The notes beneath the pieces were generated by a model. It worked only from the letters and a program-made list of their open reading frames with translations, had not been told where the DNA came from and made no database searches. This document shows positions 39,101-46,547 of a stretch of 64,000 nucleotides of DNA, piece by piece (positions within the stretch are counted from its first letter, which is position 1; every line of letters begins with the position of its first letter). A program made the position numbers and the translations under genes. The DNA is taken from assembly GCF_900168065.1 (NCBI RefSeq), contig NZ_FUZZ01000001.1, positions 372,001-436,000 on the forward strand, written 5' to 3'. Origin of the DNA: Chitinophaga ginsengisegetis (GTDB taxonomy: Bacteria > Bacteroidota > Bacteroidia > Chitinophagales > Chitinophagaceae).

Positions 39101-39103
39101 CAT
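30182..39103 (-). CDS. Giant beta-helix/IgGFc-like/PKD surface protein with type B sorting domain
   Basis: A 2973-aa protein, signal peptide to about residue 29. Residues 30-220 form a beta-sandwich-like N domain (QTDISIGQSTSGNTNTGYPC). Three modules follow (about 220-778, 778-1331, 1331-1911), each an Ig-like unit (YQWQ.S.. with paired Cys) then a right-handed parallel beta-helix (NTITFNGNGNTLTFAG; NNTISRPARTG). Each ends in D[IM]GAYE. Residues about 1911-2070 are a linker domain; 2075-2508 an IgGFc-binding-like region (GTRFWVGYGHHQF); 2628-2714 PKD; 2716-2800 Ig-like; 2800-2880 Fn3-like; 2882-2973 the CHU_C/type B CTD (PNTFTPNNDGRNDVLLV, WDGNYKGKALPSGVY). Likely exported by the type IX system to the surface. 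Function, adhesion or polysaccharide binding, is inferred. Confidence 0.92.
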   Translation of the reverse strand: MRNCTVHYLYKTTLLVGVLLMLACRLSAQTDISIGQSTSGNTNTGYPCPLQDYYEGTRTQYLYRASELHAAGMNAGVISGLKYKVLNLNGTDTIEQYTIKIGTTTDTSLDNSTWVPITNQVFGPVNYLPQTGTNVFPFVSGFFWNGTDNIVVEICNGAPDSDTRLTYTNNPEVPYTTGLPFDASHTYRSDGLNYLCGTTNTDNTGSMTTRPDVIFSWTPAVACTGTPTAGTATASSSTVCMNGQVIITLSGTTVASGIKYQWQKSTDNTTWTNMPNDTTNRLVTTQPATSYYRCNVTCVTSNTTVTSNAVTVTSPLPVSGVFNINKALPTGGNNFASFNDAYNFIKCGINNAVVFNVAPGSGPYTEQLLITPVPGASATNTITFNGNGNTLTFAGTSSAPAVIRLSDADYFTFSNLVIKTSGTSNGWGVHLTNDADYNTIKNCTFLLDSTASTSSNAGIVISSSLTSATTTGEAKCDFNTFSDNIINGGYYGIALTGSNTFANGNNKVTGNKISNFYNYGIYVTGSFNTLIENNTISRPARTGVGTFYGIYFTNLSTKANVTRNIISNPFGGAPNSTSAAYGIYFSSTDALAQLENVVSNNLMYNYTGKGDAYGIYNSGSDNVWYYHNTVALDGTSTTGTTYTARGFYQTSKADGIEFLNNLIAVTRGGGGSKYCIYFGATNGTIHANRNDYYLAASGGTSNVGYFGANNAALLDWQTASLQDSNSVSSNPLFVSVTTGNYQPANASIDNKGVPVNITVDINNAVRSASTPDIGAYEFTPGPCINPPLAGNAQVSPLVICVNRKVALSLTDNSIGLGQTYQWQRSATATGTYTNIGNVLTNPDTVITAVITSYYRVAVTCSGNTAYSQPILLTVNQAFPGGGYTINKNAPASATNFISFNAAKAAMECGIQGPVVMNVVAGSGPYLEQLILDSIAGTSAINTITFNGNGNTIKFAPSDDNERAVIKLRGADHITFDSLTIDATSDDYGYGVQMLNNADSNTIRRCNIIIDQTGTYNEFAGIVINGSESSPTTGTGNDCDGNIITKNTITGGYNGVLIYGATASVPTRNTISYNVIKEFYETGITVSYTTNTLIDHNDISRPGRDNNSYSVYGISVDNKGADVVISNNRIHNLLGGAPNSTSTVYGMEFSYADATATNPAKVFNNVIYDFRGQGTQYGLSNYSADYVYYYHNTVALNDLKNTSSNGTTGFYQSGTATGIQFFDNILDVSRSGKGNRTGLSIGTSTALTSNYNDIYVKSNFNTAYIGGNYPTLAAWTAATKLDSNSLSIQPVFADPVAGNYATVISPLDNTGKPVGITTDILGVTRSTTKPDMGAYEVSVPNCSKPVVPGTSTVFPLTPVCMGTDIKLDLTGNSTGGTQTYQWQRSATATGPWVIASDSQYVSVFNTTIGVENYYRCLIICGGTDSAYSTVVKANLNPPLLAGTYTINPAAPTSLTNFQSFSSAVSKLECGIAGPVTFLAKAGTYTEQITMHHIPGASAVNRVTFRSETNSAAAVTLTYAGTSALNYVLQLDSVDYVTWRAITIKPAGTTNARAVVYAKESSYDSIVNCAIPLPVSTSTGTTVSGVYADECIGIGNVITGNTITNGSNGVYWEGSYGAIARGLTLDSNIIEKPYSNGLYVEYADSLMIRRNQVNLSGDMAADAYGIYTDNTNGYTISGNKVKVTNTTDDVHGIYLYYATSDAGVKGIVSGNRITARGNITGEVRALELYQADGATVSNNVISVKANGVNAYGIYSASSSNLNYYNNSVLNSSIATGDNYAAYFNHTASYYGNVKVKNNIFASDTSGIAMYIANPLYMKSDYNTLYTKGTVLVKQQTPAGSYATLHDYITADTLDINSIVYKPAFTDDTTLQPAIAIPDVWAIHGRGVQIEGNDKDINGAARAVKLTEGVPDMGAYEFLPTAVPPALPAFPATPAPGVTQTFMFGTDTVTKITWNPGTAIPNNIAVRRYSGIRPPNLATGRDFMYFYTDVDVTPANGQYNFNIDQFYIDPWQGYIRRQKDIRMGRTDSANAWIVDSLSHVYDIPNVIRDSSVHFLDKFTGLNGGTVTSQLLQPADSSNRGTRFWVGYGHHQFFSGDNSQNMVLYLNAQDSSNVTVRINGTSWERVYHIPANKTITTEIIPKSGLSDARLIEEGLSDKGISIESDVPIVAYAHIYGSASSGATMLLPVGTYGYEYATLSSRQNYSTDTYSWFYVIADYDNTKVEITPSVPTLAGKPANTTFTVTLNKGEVYQVLGAMMPGGGSEGYDLSGSHVRSVINEDGKCYPMAVFSGSSRTGIGCGIETGGSGDNLIQQNFPSQAWGRKYLTAPTSSSGSASSFMTNIYRVLVKDPATVVKINGATLTGLINNRFYQFESGTADNIEANQPVMVAQYMSSSGSCPNTSGNGDPEMIYLSPVEQGIKRVGLYRNTREAITVNYLTLIIPTGGVSSLQIDGSATFDHTYPHPNAAGYTVVVKRWPAAPAQCTVTSDSAFTAVTYGLGSVESYGYNAGTLVKNLNILPSFNNVMNNSGQNNTYTCAKTPFRFSMLIPVKPTAITWKFSQVSSLAPKTDIVQNNPVPVDSLISNDRKYYRFTVPADYIFSKPGLYEVPILISHPDIESCSNSFESILQIKVIPAPVVDFSVDYTGCLNDGALFKGTATTSNGVGISTWKWSFADSTVSSAKDTLKYFRYPGVKEVKLSIVAAEGCVGDTTKEVEVYAPAVAQLVKDSMTVCNGTDVTLSAKNPEPGVLYNWYDAPTGGNLLHTGNDYTINNIAADGNYYLETLTHGCPGLARAKAIIHVLPVLETPVVTVDSVGVNMIRFKWKAVANATGYEVSLDGGTSWTLPTSGREGLVHIVNGLQPVQTVKLIVRAKGCEDKASLPAEGKTLPDGIYIPNTFTPNNDGRNDVLLVYGYIIKQLHITIFDQWGEKVFESNNQSVGWDGNYKGKALPSGVYIYVCHLTLTDGSKTEKKGVINLIR
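33360..38445 (-). repeat. Three long tandem protein modules (Ig-like plus beta-helix) in the giant surface protein
   Basis: Module ends are marked by DIGAYEF (about 36770-36790), DMGAYEV (about 35097-35118) and DMGAYEF (about 33360-33380). Module starts share an Ig-like unit with YQWQ(K/R)S and the segment TINK/TINP-A-P followed by F.SFN.A. Each module is about 550-580 aa. The copies have diverged at residue level, so they are old duplications and not recent DNA repeats. Confidence 0.75.
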
Positions 39104-39134
39104 ATGAGGTTATTTGAATTTTGGTTGAATGCAT

Positions 39135-40436
39135 TTAGAATCCCTGCCAGTTGATCCATGATTTACCATCGCGGGCATTTACCATGTCGTAGGTAAGGGA
39201 ACTGGTTTGTACCAGGTAGAACCCCGCCGGATCGGCCATCAGCGATCTCGTTTTATTGATAGCGGTTCTGTCGGCGGGTAAACTGCCATACAAGCCGTTA
39301 TCATTAAAAATGATCCTGCCATCCTGGGTAAAGGTGGGTGCGTCATAGCCCGGTCCGTAAGAGATTACATTCCCGCCGGTTTCCCGCCTTACAACAAAGC
39401 CAAGTAAATCCAGCGAAGTACCGGGACCATCTATCTGGGGATAGTAAGTAAGGAAGGCATAGGCCGGCAGACCGGTGATACCGCAGGCATCATCCTTTCC
39501 GTTTACATGAAAGCCATAGTAGGTAGCCCAGTAGCTTTCATTCTGTAACGCGTGCTGGTACCACCTCCTGGGCGCTGCGGCATCAATTGCCAACGGCGTT
39601 ACCGTTTCACTGATGGCGGCAGCTTTGCCATTGACCGTAAAAGTAATAGCGCCGTTTTCCCACTTCACCTGGTCGAAGCTGCTGATAGTGATGGTACTGT
39701 CAGTAAACGCCGGCATCAGGGAAATACCACCCGGCGTATATACGTAACCGGTAGTTGCCTGTTGCACTTTACCATTGGCGATCCAGGTAAAATTTACCCG
39801 GTGCAGGTATGGATTGATGCTGATATCATAGCGGTTGGTGCCTATCGTTAACTTATGAAAATAGGTAAGTATAGCGCTGATACTGTCGATAGAGCGGTTG
39901 ATCCGGTGCTGGAGATAATTATCCTTATCCTGTTGCGTGGCCTTCACCAATATGGCTTTACTGCCATGGAAACGGCCGGTCAGCCAAACGGTATCGCCCA
40001 CAGCACCGTTAATTGCGAATTCAAAATCGGAACCCAGGCCCTGGCCGTATTGCCCGCCATTCTGACCGGCGTCCGGATCGGAAAGCACATGCAGGTAAGA
40101 GTAGGTGTCAAACAGCAGGCAGGGTTGCTGCAAGGCTTTCAGGCGCCAGCTGCTTTCGCGCATTGTTCCGGTGCTGGCGGCATCAAAGTCGGAATACATC
40201 TGCACACGATTAGCATCCGAGAAACTAAAATAAAAACCAAATACACTGCCCGGAACGCCCGCGGGATATACGAACGCTTTCCAGCCATAAGGCGCGGTTG
40301 TAAGCACCTGCTGGTAACGGGCCAATGTATCGTTGATACGTTCGTCCGGTGATTTATCAAACAAAGGGTCTGTTTCCTTTTTACAGGCAAACATCCCGGT
40401 GATGATGAAGAATAAGCAGATCAGATTATTTCTCAT
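39135..40436 (-). CDS. DUF4302 family lipoprotein
   Basis: A 433-aa protein with a lipobox (ITGMFACKKE, Cys about residue 18). It begins DERINDTLARYQQVLTTAPY followed by GWKAFVYPAG, the pattern of DUF4302 lipoproteins, which occur in Bacteroidota loci beside SusC/SusD and a putative zinc metallopeptidase. The body is beta-rich (FHGSKAILVKATQQDKDNYL). It is 33 bp after the metallopeptidase gene and 31 bp before the giant type IX cargo. Its substrate is unknown. Confidence 0.85.
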   Translation of the reverse strand: MRNNLICLFFIITGMFACKKETDPLFDKSPDERINDTLARYQQVLTTAPYGWKAFVYPAGVPGSVFGFYFSFSDANRVQMYSDFDAASTGTMRESSWRLKALQQPCLLFDTYSYLHVLSDPDAGQNGGQYGQGLGSDFEFAINGAVGDTVWLTGRFHGSKAILVKATQQDKDNYLQHRINRSIDSISAILTYFHKLTIGTNRYDISINPYLHRVNFTWIANGKVQQATTGYVYTPGGISLMPAFTDSTITISSFDQVKWENGAITFTVNGKAAAISETVTPLAIDAAAPRRWYQHALQNESYWATYYGFHVNGKDDACGITGLPAYAFLTYYPQIDGPGTSLDLLGFVVRRETGGNVISYGPGYDAPTFTQDGRIIFNDNGLYGSLPADRTAINKTRSLMADPAGFYLVQTSSLTYDMVNARDGKSWINWQGF

Positions 40437-40469
40437 ACTATTATTTTTACTCCTTCGGAGTCTTTTGTT

Positions 40470-41369
40470 TTAATAGAGTAACTGATTAATTTCTTTCCTG
40501 GTGCGGGTTTGAAGGCTATAAAAATTGATATGCCATACCGTGAGGAAATAGCTGACCACCATTGCTTCCTTCTGCCGCAGCCTCGACTGTGCTTCTGCTT
40601 TGGTAACGCCGTTGATGCTGGTTCCTTCCGGGATACTGTTTACGATGTCATCAAAGCCTTGCTTTCCTTCTACCAGCATGGTAGATACCATCTCTACAAA
40701 GTCTTCGTCAAAGGCCGACATCGCGTAAGGTGTTACAAAGCCATCGCGGCGGGCATTCATATCGGAGATGTTGTTCCAGTTGCCGGTATAAAAACCAGCG
40801 CAGATCCGTTTGAATTCTACCGGGTACATCACTGTTTGATGCAGGATGTGGCCAAACTCATGTTCTATTACATGGAACATCTGTTTCACATTGGCGGAAT
40901 CGGAGGGTTTATAGCCTTCCATCGACTTTGTGAGGAAGTCATTTACTAGGTACAGCACTACCTTGCGGCCGCCTTCTGCGGTACCCAGGGTGATGGTGCC
41001 GTTTTCGTTCCAGCTGGCGCTGCCGGAGAGAATAAAATACTTGGGGCAGTATCTTTTAAAGAAGAGCGCGCCTGCTTCCGCGATGTAGGTGTCCATCCAT
41101 ACTTTCTGAATGGCCGACATCACCGGGATTATTTTTTCTTCTTTGGGAGGTACCAATGTTTTGTTCAGTTCAAATTCGAACTGGTCCCATTTATACTTTA
41201 CGGCAATATTAAAAGGCACGGTAAGGCTATCGTGCAGCCATTTATCCAATGGAGAAGCGGCCCAGGTATCTCCGCCGAGGCCGGGAATATCTTCCACATT
41301 GCCCAGGTCGTCTTTCTTGCTGCAGGCCATCAGCAAGCACAGGGGGATGATGAGTAAGAATGCTTTCAT
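40470..41369 (-). CDS. Putative zinc-binding metallopeptidase lipoprotein
   Basis: A 299-aa lipoprotein (lipobox LLMACSKK, Cys about residue 16). The zinc-binding motif HEFGH is at about residues 169-173 (VIEHEFGHILHQ), and FDEDFVEMVSTML (about 219-231) offers the downstream Glu expected as third ligand. This is the family annotated as putative zinc-binding metallopeptidase (Mx1-like) that lies beside SusC/SusD and DUF4302. Likely surface-exposed and acting on a peptide or protein ligand of the SusCD transporter. The catalytic His and Glu are all present, so activity is plausible. Confidence 0.88.
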   Translation of the reverse strand: MKAFLLIIPLCLLMACSKKDDLGNVEDIPGLGGDTWAASPLDKWLHDSLTVPFNIAVKYKWDQFEFELNKTLVPPKEEKIIPVMSAIQKVWMDTYIAEAGALFFKRYCPKYFILSGSASWNENGTITLGTAEGGRKVVLYLVNDFLTKSMEGYKPSDSANVKQMFHVIEHEFGHILHQTVMYPVEFKRICAGFYTGNWNNISDMNARRDGFVTPYAMSAFDEDFVEMVSTMLVEGKQGFDDIVNSIPEGTSINGVTKAEAQSRLRQKEAMVVSYFLTVWHINFYSLQTRTRKEINQLLY

Positions 41370-41406
41370 TTGTGTATGTATTAATTTTGGTACTATCGCT
41401 GTGTTA

Positions 41407-42894
41407 TTATCTTGGATTTAATGCTATTCCTGAAGTAGTGGCGGAAGCCGGGATCTGGAACAGGCGGCGGTTATCATCGGCCTTTAACTCCAGTACCTTT
41501 CCTTCGCGGGTGGTGTGTACCACGGGTATTTTATATCGTTGCAGATCAAACCAGCGCTGCCCCTCCTGTACATATTCTGCGCGTTTGAAATCGAGGATGG
41601 TGCGGATACAAACGGTTTTCACATCGCTGATGCCGTAGAATGCCTGCATCGCCGGCAGGGAAATATTATGCTCCGAGGCGTTGTAATTCCGGATACGTTT
41701 ACTGGCAAACAGGTTGAGATCTTTCAATACGGCGCTGGTGTTATTGAGATATGCATTGGCTTCTGCACGGTTAAACAATACTTCTTCCGTAGTGAACAAG
41801 GGCGTCATTACATAGGGCTGGCCAATGGTGGCATTCACGGAGTTCTTCACAAAGTACTCGGAGAGCTTTGGCACAAAATAATCCTGTGAGCCGTAGTAGT
41901 ATAACGGGTACGACCAAACGCCGCCGGTAACATTCCGGCCGAGAATGAGCGCTTCATGCTGAAAGTCGAGATCATACCGGAGCCGGCCTGCATTGCGCCC
42001 CCACAGAGAAGGCGCTTCCACGATCAGCAGGTTGGCTTTTTCATTGGCATTGGCATAAATGTCAAAGATCTGCGCCGGCGACATGCTGCCATAAGTGGTA
42101 TTCCACAGGCGCATGTTGGAGGCAACATCATTGTTTGAAAAAGTATTGTCGGCATAGGCTACTACTTTCGGGTAATCTTTTTTATACAGGTAGAACCGGG
42201 TGGCGAAGGCATATGCTGCGCTGCGGTTAAAATGAAAACGTGGTACGCTGTAGGCGTCGTCGCTGATCAGCGGCAATCCGGAGAGCAGATCCTTTTCCAC
42301 CATGTCATACACGTATGCCACTGTTTTACGCTCGTACTGTTTCATTACCACTGTTTCCGGCACGGTTACGTATGGTATGCCCGGATCATTTGCAGCGGTA
42401 GTGGCATCGTAGGTTTTGGCAAAAATGTTTACCAGCATAAAGTGGGCATAGGCTCTGGCCAGCAGCGCTTCCCCCCGCTGACGTGTGTAAGCGGCAGGAT
42501 CAGCAGCTTTTCCACAGGCTTCCAGCGCCTGGTTGGCGGCGGCAATAGCAGTATAACAGGCTCGCCAGTAAGCTTCGGGCGAGTCTTCTTCTATCCATTG
42601 AATGTCGTTAAACAGATAGGCGTCACCGTTAGGCCGGTAGTACTCTCCTACTCCTTTGTCGCCCACATTGTCGGACATGGCTTCGCACATGGTGATGTAG
42701 CTGGCCTGTGGATAGGCGGATCCCAGCAGCTTGCTTACTTTTACCGGTGAACTGAGGTCCGTCCAGGTGCTGTCCGGCACCTGTTCCAGGTATTTTTTAC
42801 AGCCGGCGGTTACGAGGGTCATCAGTGCAAATGCCCCTATAATGACAGGCTTTATTTTTCGTTTATTCGCAGAGGTTATATAGTAGATTGACAT
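41407..42894 (-). CDS. RagB/SusD family nutrient-uptake lipoprotein
   Basis: A 495-aa SusD-like lipoprotein (LVTAGCKKYLEQVPDSTWTD, Cys about residue 32) that captures substrate at the mouth of the SusC pore. It has the family helical TPR-like scaffold (GEALLARAYAHFMLVNIFAK) and a C-terminal SusD_RagB-type block ending ...EYVQEGQRWFDLQRYKIP. It starts 11 bp after SusC, as usual. The presence of a metallopeptidase and no glycosidases in the locus argues for peptide- or protein-derived ligands over a polysaccharide. Confidence 0.94.
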   Translation of the reverse strand: MSIYYITSANKRKIKPVIIGAFALMTLVTAGCKKYLEQVPDSTWTDLSSPVKVSKLLGSAYPQASYITMCEAMSDNVGDKGVGEYYRPNGDAYLFNDIQWIEEDSPEAYWRACYTAIAAANQALEACGKAADPAAYTRQRGEALLARAYAHFMLVNIFAKTYDATTAANDPGIPYVTVPETVVMKQYERKTVAYVYDMVEKDLLSGLPLISDDAYSVPRFHFNRSAAYAFATRFYLYKKDYPKVVAYADNTFSNNDVASNMRLWNTTYGSMSPAQIFDIYANANEKANLLIVEAPSLWGRNAGRLRYDLDFQHEALILGRNVTGGVWSYPLYYYGSQDYFVPKLSEYFVKNSVNATIGQPYVMTPLFTTEEVLFNRAEANAYLNNTSAVLKDLNLFASKRIRNYNASEHNISLPAMQAFYGISDVKTVCIRTILDFKRAEYVQEGQRWFDLQRYKIPVVHTTREGKVLELKADDNRRLFQIPASATTSGIALNPR

Positions 42895-42905
42895 AGCTCT
42901 TCTTT

Positions 42906-45900
42906 TTAAATACCTACTTTTAATGAAAAAGTGAATTGTTTCTGGATAGGCTGTGCCACACCACCAGCGTTGAAAAACTCGGGGTCCTGGCCCTGCAGTT
43001 TTTTATCTGCATAAATCAGCCAGGGATTAATGGCGGCGGCACTTACTGCTACATTGCTTATTCCTGCACGTTTGATAAGTTCACCCGGCAGCTGGTAGGT
43101 AAGCGAAACTGTTTTCAGGCGGATGAAATCTCCTTTTGCCACTCTTTCGGTGGAATAGTTATAATTATTGTAGGGGTGGGCGCCTCTCAGCAGGATCTGT
43201 TCAAAAGCATCCAGCATAGAAGGAACACCGGTTTTACTTTCATCTCCAGGCATTACCCAGCGGTCATAAAACTCTTTGGGCATCGCATCGAGATCTGAAT
43301 AAGAAGTTTTAAAGGCAGGATACAAACGAATCTTGTTGCCAAACTGGTAAGTAAAAAATATGTTCAGTGATAAAGCTTTATAGCGGAATGTATTGGAAAA
43401 CCCGCCCGTAACCGGTGGATCAACCGGACCTTCGTATACCAGGTGAGCTGTATTTAATGATTGCAGGTTCACATCGCCGCTGATAACGCCATCCTGGTTA
43501 ATAAAGGATGGGGAGCCTGATTTAGGATCAAGACCAGTGTATTGCAGCGAGAAAAGACTATGTACCGGGTAGCCTTCGGTGTTACCACCTTCTGCTACTA
43601 CCAGGTCGAAGATGCCGGGAATATTTTTTGCGTTGGTGATTTTATTGACGCTGTATCCAAGCGTAACATTGGATTTCCAGCCCCAAACTTTACTACGGAC
43701 CACATCGCCGCCTATCATGACTTCCACTCCCCTTGAATCCATATCCGCATAGTTGGCGGCTTTAAACATTTCCCCGCCGATGCCGGAAGTTTTGATGCGG
43801 CTGATCAGGTCAAAGCTTTTGCGTGTGTAAGCATCTATACTAAAATTGAGGCGGCCGTTGAAAAGCCCGCCATCGATGCCGATGTTAGTGGTGTATAATT
43901 TCTCCCAGGTGAGTTCATCATTCTGCAGGTGCGACAGGCGGATCACCGACTCTACTTCTGTGAGATGTGGCCTGTTGGTATTAACGGTTTGGTATACGAT
44001 GTTTGAATTGGTAGCAGGGCCCATGCTCGCGGTTAAGCCATAGCTGGCGCGCAGCGTGAGATAGTCCAGCTGGCGGATGTTAGCAGCGAAAGATTCCCGG
44101 TCTATATTCCAGGAACCGGCCACGCTCCAGGTGGGCAGCCATCTTGCCTTACGGGATTGACCGAGACGGTTGGAACCGTCGTAGCGGCCGGTAGCCGTAA
44201 AGTTATACTTGTTGTTATAGGCATAGGTGCCGGTAGCATAGAAGGCGGCGAAGCGATCATAGTCCCTGCTCATGCCGAAGTAAGGGAAATTGCTTTCAAT
44301 GGTTTGTTTCAGGATGCGGTAGTCGGTGAAAGTGGCGCCGCCATTTTCATACTGGTAACCGTAGCCGGTATTGGAAGCGTTCTGGCGATCGGCATACTTT
44401 ACCTGCTGACCTACCAGTACGTTGATATTATGTTTCTGCGCGAAGGTGTCGGAGTAGTTGAGGCCATTGCGGAAATCATAGTTCAGCAGCTGGTCTTCCG
44501 TGCGGTTATAGAAGCCTCCGGCCGGCAATACTATTACTGGTTGTGCGTCGGGATTTTCCGGATCGCGGTAAAGGAATTTGTTCCTTTCTGCGATGGTAGC
44601 ATTACCGGCAGCGCGGTAAGCGTTGGCCATGTTGGCGTTCTCTGTGATCTGGTGTTCACGGGAAGATTTTACATACCTGATAGCACCGGTAAATTCGTAG
44701 CGGATGTTTTTGGTGAGTTTAAAAGACAGATCGCCCTGCAGGCGCAGATCCATCATGTTCAGATCGAGGTAATTATTTTCGAGTTCGTTGATGATATTGA
44801 AGGGAGCATAGTTTCTTCTGAAGTATTCCAATTGTCCATTTTGATCATAGGCAGTAAGTGTGCGGCTTGTATTCAGCGAGTAGCTGAATGGGTTAATATC
44901 GAAATCGCGGTCGTATTGTCCTTCTACAGGGTTACTGCTGCGGGTGAGGGCGCCGGGCGCTTTCTGACGGCGCACAGAGGCCAGTGAAGAGAATCCGGCG
45001 GATAACCTGTCGGAGAGTTTATAGGTGTTACGATAATTCAGTGTGTAGCGGGTTACTTTATCCGCGAGGGTCCAGCCGTTATCGCTATAAAAGCTGGTAG
45101 AGAAATAGGATTGTGATTTATCTGTACCGGAAGAAATGCTGAGGGAATGTTCCTGTACAAAGTTGTTGCGGAAGAGCAGTCCAAACCAGTCGGTGTTGGC
45201 TTTGGCATAGCGCAGCAAAAATTCCTTTCTGTGTTCGGGATCGTTTTCTACCGGGAAGTTGCCGTTTCCGTCTGCATCCAGTTTTTCATATAATTTACCG
45301 AATACGCCGATATCTCCCCGTGAAAGGATGTCGGAGTTGAGGATACCTTTTCTTTCCAGTTCTGCCAGTACCGACATTTGCTGGCCGGAGTTCATGATAT
45401 TAAAGTTGTTGTAGTTTGGTTTCAGCTGTGTGCTGAAGTTGCCGCTGTAGTTAATAACGGGCTTGCCTGCACGACCTTTTTTAGTGGTGATCACCACAAC
45501 GCCGTTCATAGCGCGGGCGCCATATAACGCCGCTGCTGCGGCATCTTTCAGGATGTCGAAGCTTTCGATATCGTTGGAGTTGAGGCCGGCTACTGCGGAA
45601 CCCAGCAAGGTGGTGGGGTCCCCGCTGGAGAGCTGGTCGTTGGAGATGTTTACCACGTCTTCCAGTACCACACCGTCTACCACCCATAATGGCTTGTTGT
45701 CGCCATTAATAGAAGTAGCGCCGCGGATGCGTACTTTGGGGGCGGTGCCGAAGGTACCGGATACGTTCTGAATGGCAACGCCGGCTACTTTTCCTTCCAG
45801 CATGCGGCTTACGTCTGTCATGCCATCAATTCTCACATCTTCTCCTTTCAGCCTGGTAGCGGCGCCGGAGAATTTTGTTTTATCGATGCTCTGGAAACCC

Positions 45901-46547
45901 GTTACCACTACTTCCTGGAGACGGGTAGGTTTTTCTTTCAGTACGATGGTAAGTGCGCCGCTTCTGAATTCTGCAACGCTGATTTCTTCTGTTTTATACC
46001 CGGTGAAATTAAATACGAGGATAGCATCGTTGGCGATCTTCTTCAGTTCAAATACGCCTTTATCGTTGGTGGTTACTCCGCGGGAGGTACCTTTGATAAC
46101 GATGCTTACGCCGGGCAGGAGTTCTTTCTTTTCATTGGTCACCACTCCTTTTACATCTGTAATAGGAACATTGATCTTTAGCAGTGTATTCGTTACCGTT
46201 AGTGGATTCAGTTTCTTGCCACTATCGTGTTTAATCACTACGCGGTCGTACATCACGCTATAGGAAAGCGAGTAAGGAGTAAGTAGTTTATTAAGGAGGT
46301 CGCCTACTTTTTCGTTGTGAGCATTCACGCTTACCTTATTAACATCCAGTGCTTCATTGCCTACGTATACAAAGGATACCTCTGCGAGGCTGCCTATCTT
46401 TTCCAGTGCATCTTTTAAAATGACATTCTTTAATTCGATCGTAATTTTTTTATCGAGTGCGTCCTGCAAACCGTTGCCGGCACGGGCTTGCGTCACTGCC
46501 AGCAGGAGCAGTAAGCAATAGATGAATGATAGTTTTCTTCTGAACAT
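42906..46547 (-). CDS. SusC/RagA TonB-dependent outer-membrane transporter with STN domain
   Basis: A 1213-aa transporter. Signal peptide to about residue 23; STN (secretin/TonB N-terminus) about 35-110 (ITIELKNVILKDALEKIGSL); CarboxypepD_reg-like about 130-215 (VKGVVTNEKKELLPGVSIVI); plug about 225-350 (KVRIRGATSINGDNKPLWVV, DGVVL); then the barrel to a C-terminal FTFSLKVGI. The STN domain and the FecR and ECF genes directly upstream suggest transport-coupled induction. A leader of about 400 bp precedes it and carries several inverted repeats. Confidence 0.95.
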   Translation of the reverse strand: MFRRKLSFIYCLLLLLAVTQARAGNGLQDALDKKITIELKNVILKDALEKIGSLAEVSFVYVGNEALDVNKVSVNAHNEKVGDLLNKLLTPYSLSYSVMYDRVVIKHDSGKKLNPLTVTNTLLKINVPITDVKGVVTNEKKELLPGVSIVIKGTSRGVTTNDKGVFELKKIANDAILVFNFTGYKTEEISVAEFRSGALTIVLKEKPTRLQEVVVTGFQSIDKTKFSGAATRLKGEDVRIDGMTDVSRMLEGKVAGVAIQNVSGTFGTAPKVRIRGATSINGDNKPLWVVDGVVLEDVVNISNDQLSSGDPTTLLGSAVAGLNSNDIESFDILKDAAAAALYGARAMNGVVVITTKKGRAGKPVINYSGNFSTQLKPNYNNFNIMNSGQQMSVLAELERKGILNSDILSRGDIGVFGKLYEKLDADGNGNFPVENDPEHRKEFLLRYAKANTDWFGLLFRNNFVQEHSLSISSGTDKSQSYFSTSFYSDNGWTLADKVTRYTLNYRNTYKLSDRLSAGFSSLASVRRQKAPGALTRSSNPVEGQYDRDFDINPFSYSLNTSRTLTAYDQNGQLEYFRRNYAPFNIINELENNYLDLNMMDLRLQGDLSFKLTKNIRYEFTGAIRYVKSSREHQITENANMANAYRAAGNATIAERNKFLYRDPENPDAQPVIVLPAGGFYNRTEDQLLNYDFRNGLNYSDTFAQKHNINVLVGQQVKYADRQNASNTGYGYQYENGGATFTDYRILKQTIESNFPYFGMSRDYDRFAAFYATGTYAYNNKYNFTATGRYDGSNRLGQSRKARWLPTWSVAGSWNIDRESFAANIRQLDYLTLRASYGLTASMGPATNSNIVYQTVNTNRPHLTEVESVIRLSHLQNDELTWEKLYTTNIGIDGGLFNGRLNFSIDAYTRKSFDLISRIKTSGIGGEMFKAANYADMDSRGVEVMIGGDVVRSKVWGWKSNVTLGYSVNKITNAKNIPGIFDLVVAEGGNTEGYPVHSLFSLQYTGLDPKSGSPSFINQDGVISGDVNLQSLNTAHLVYEGPVDPPVTGGFSNTFRYKALSLNIFFTYQFGNKIRLYPAFKTSYSDLDAMPKEFYDRWVMPGDESKTGVPSMLDAFEQILLRGAHPYNNYNYSTERVAKGDFIRLKTVSLTYQLPGELIKRAGISNVAVSAAAINPWLIYADKKLQGQDPEFFNAGGVAQPIQKQFTFSLKVGI

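Noticed and set aside
30182..39103. Antisense ORFs of 60-320 codons within the giant surface genes
   Set aside because: They mirror low-complexity Thr/Asn/Gly coding sequence on the other strand and show no domain or start-site context.
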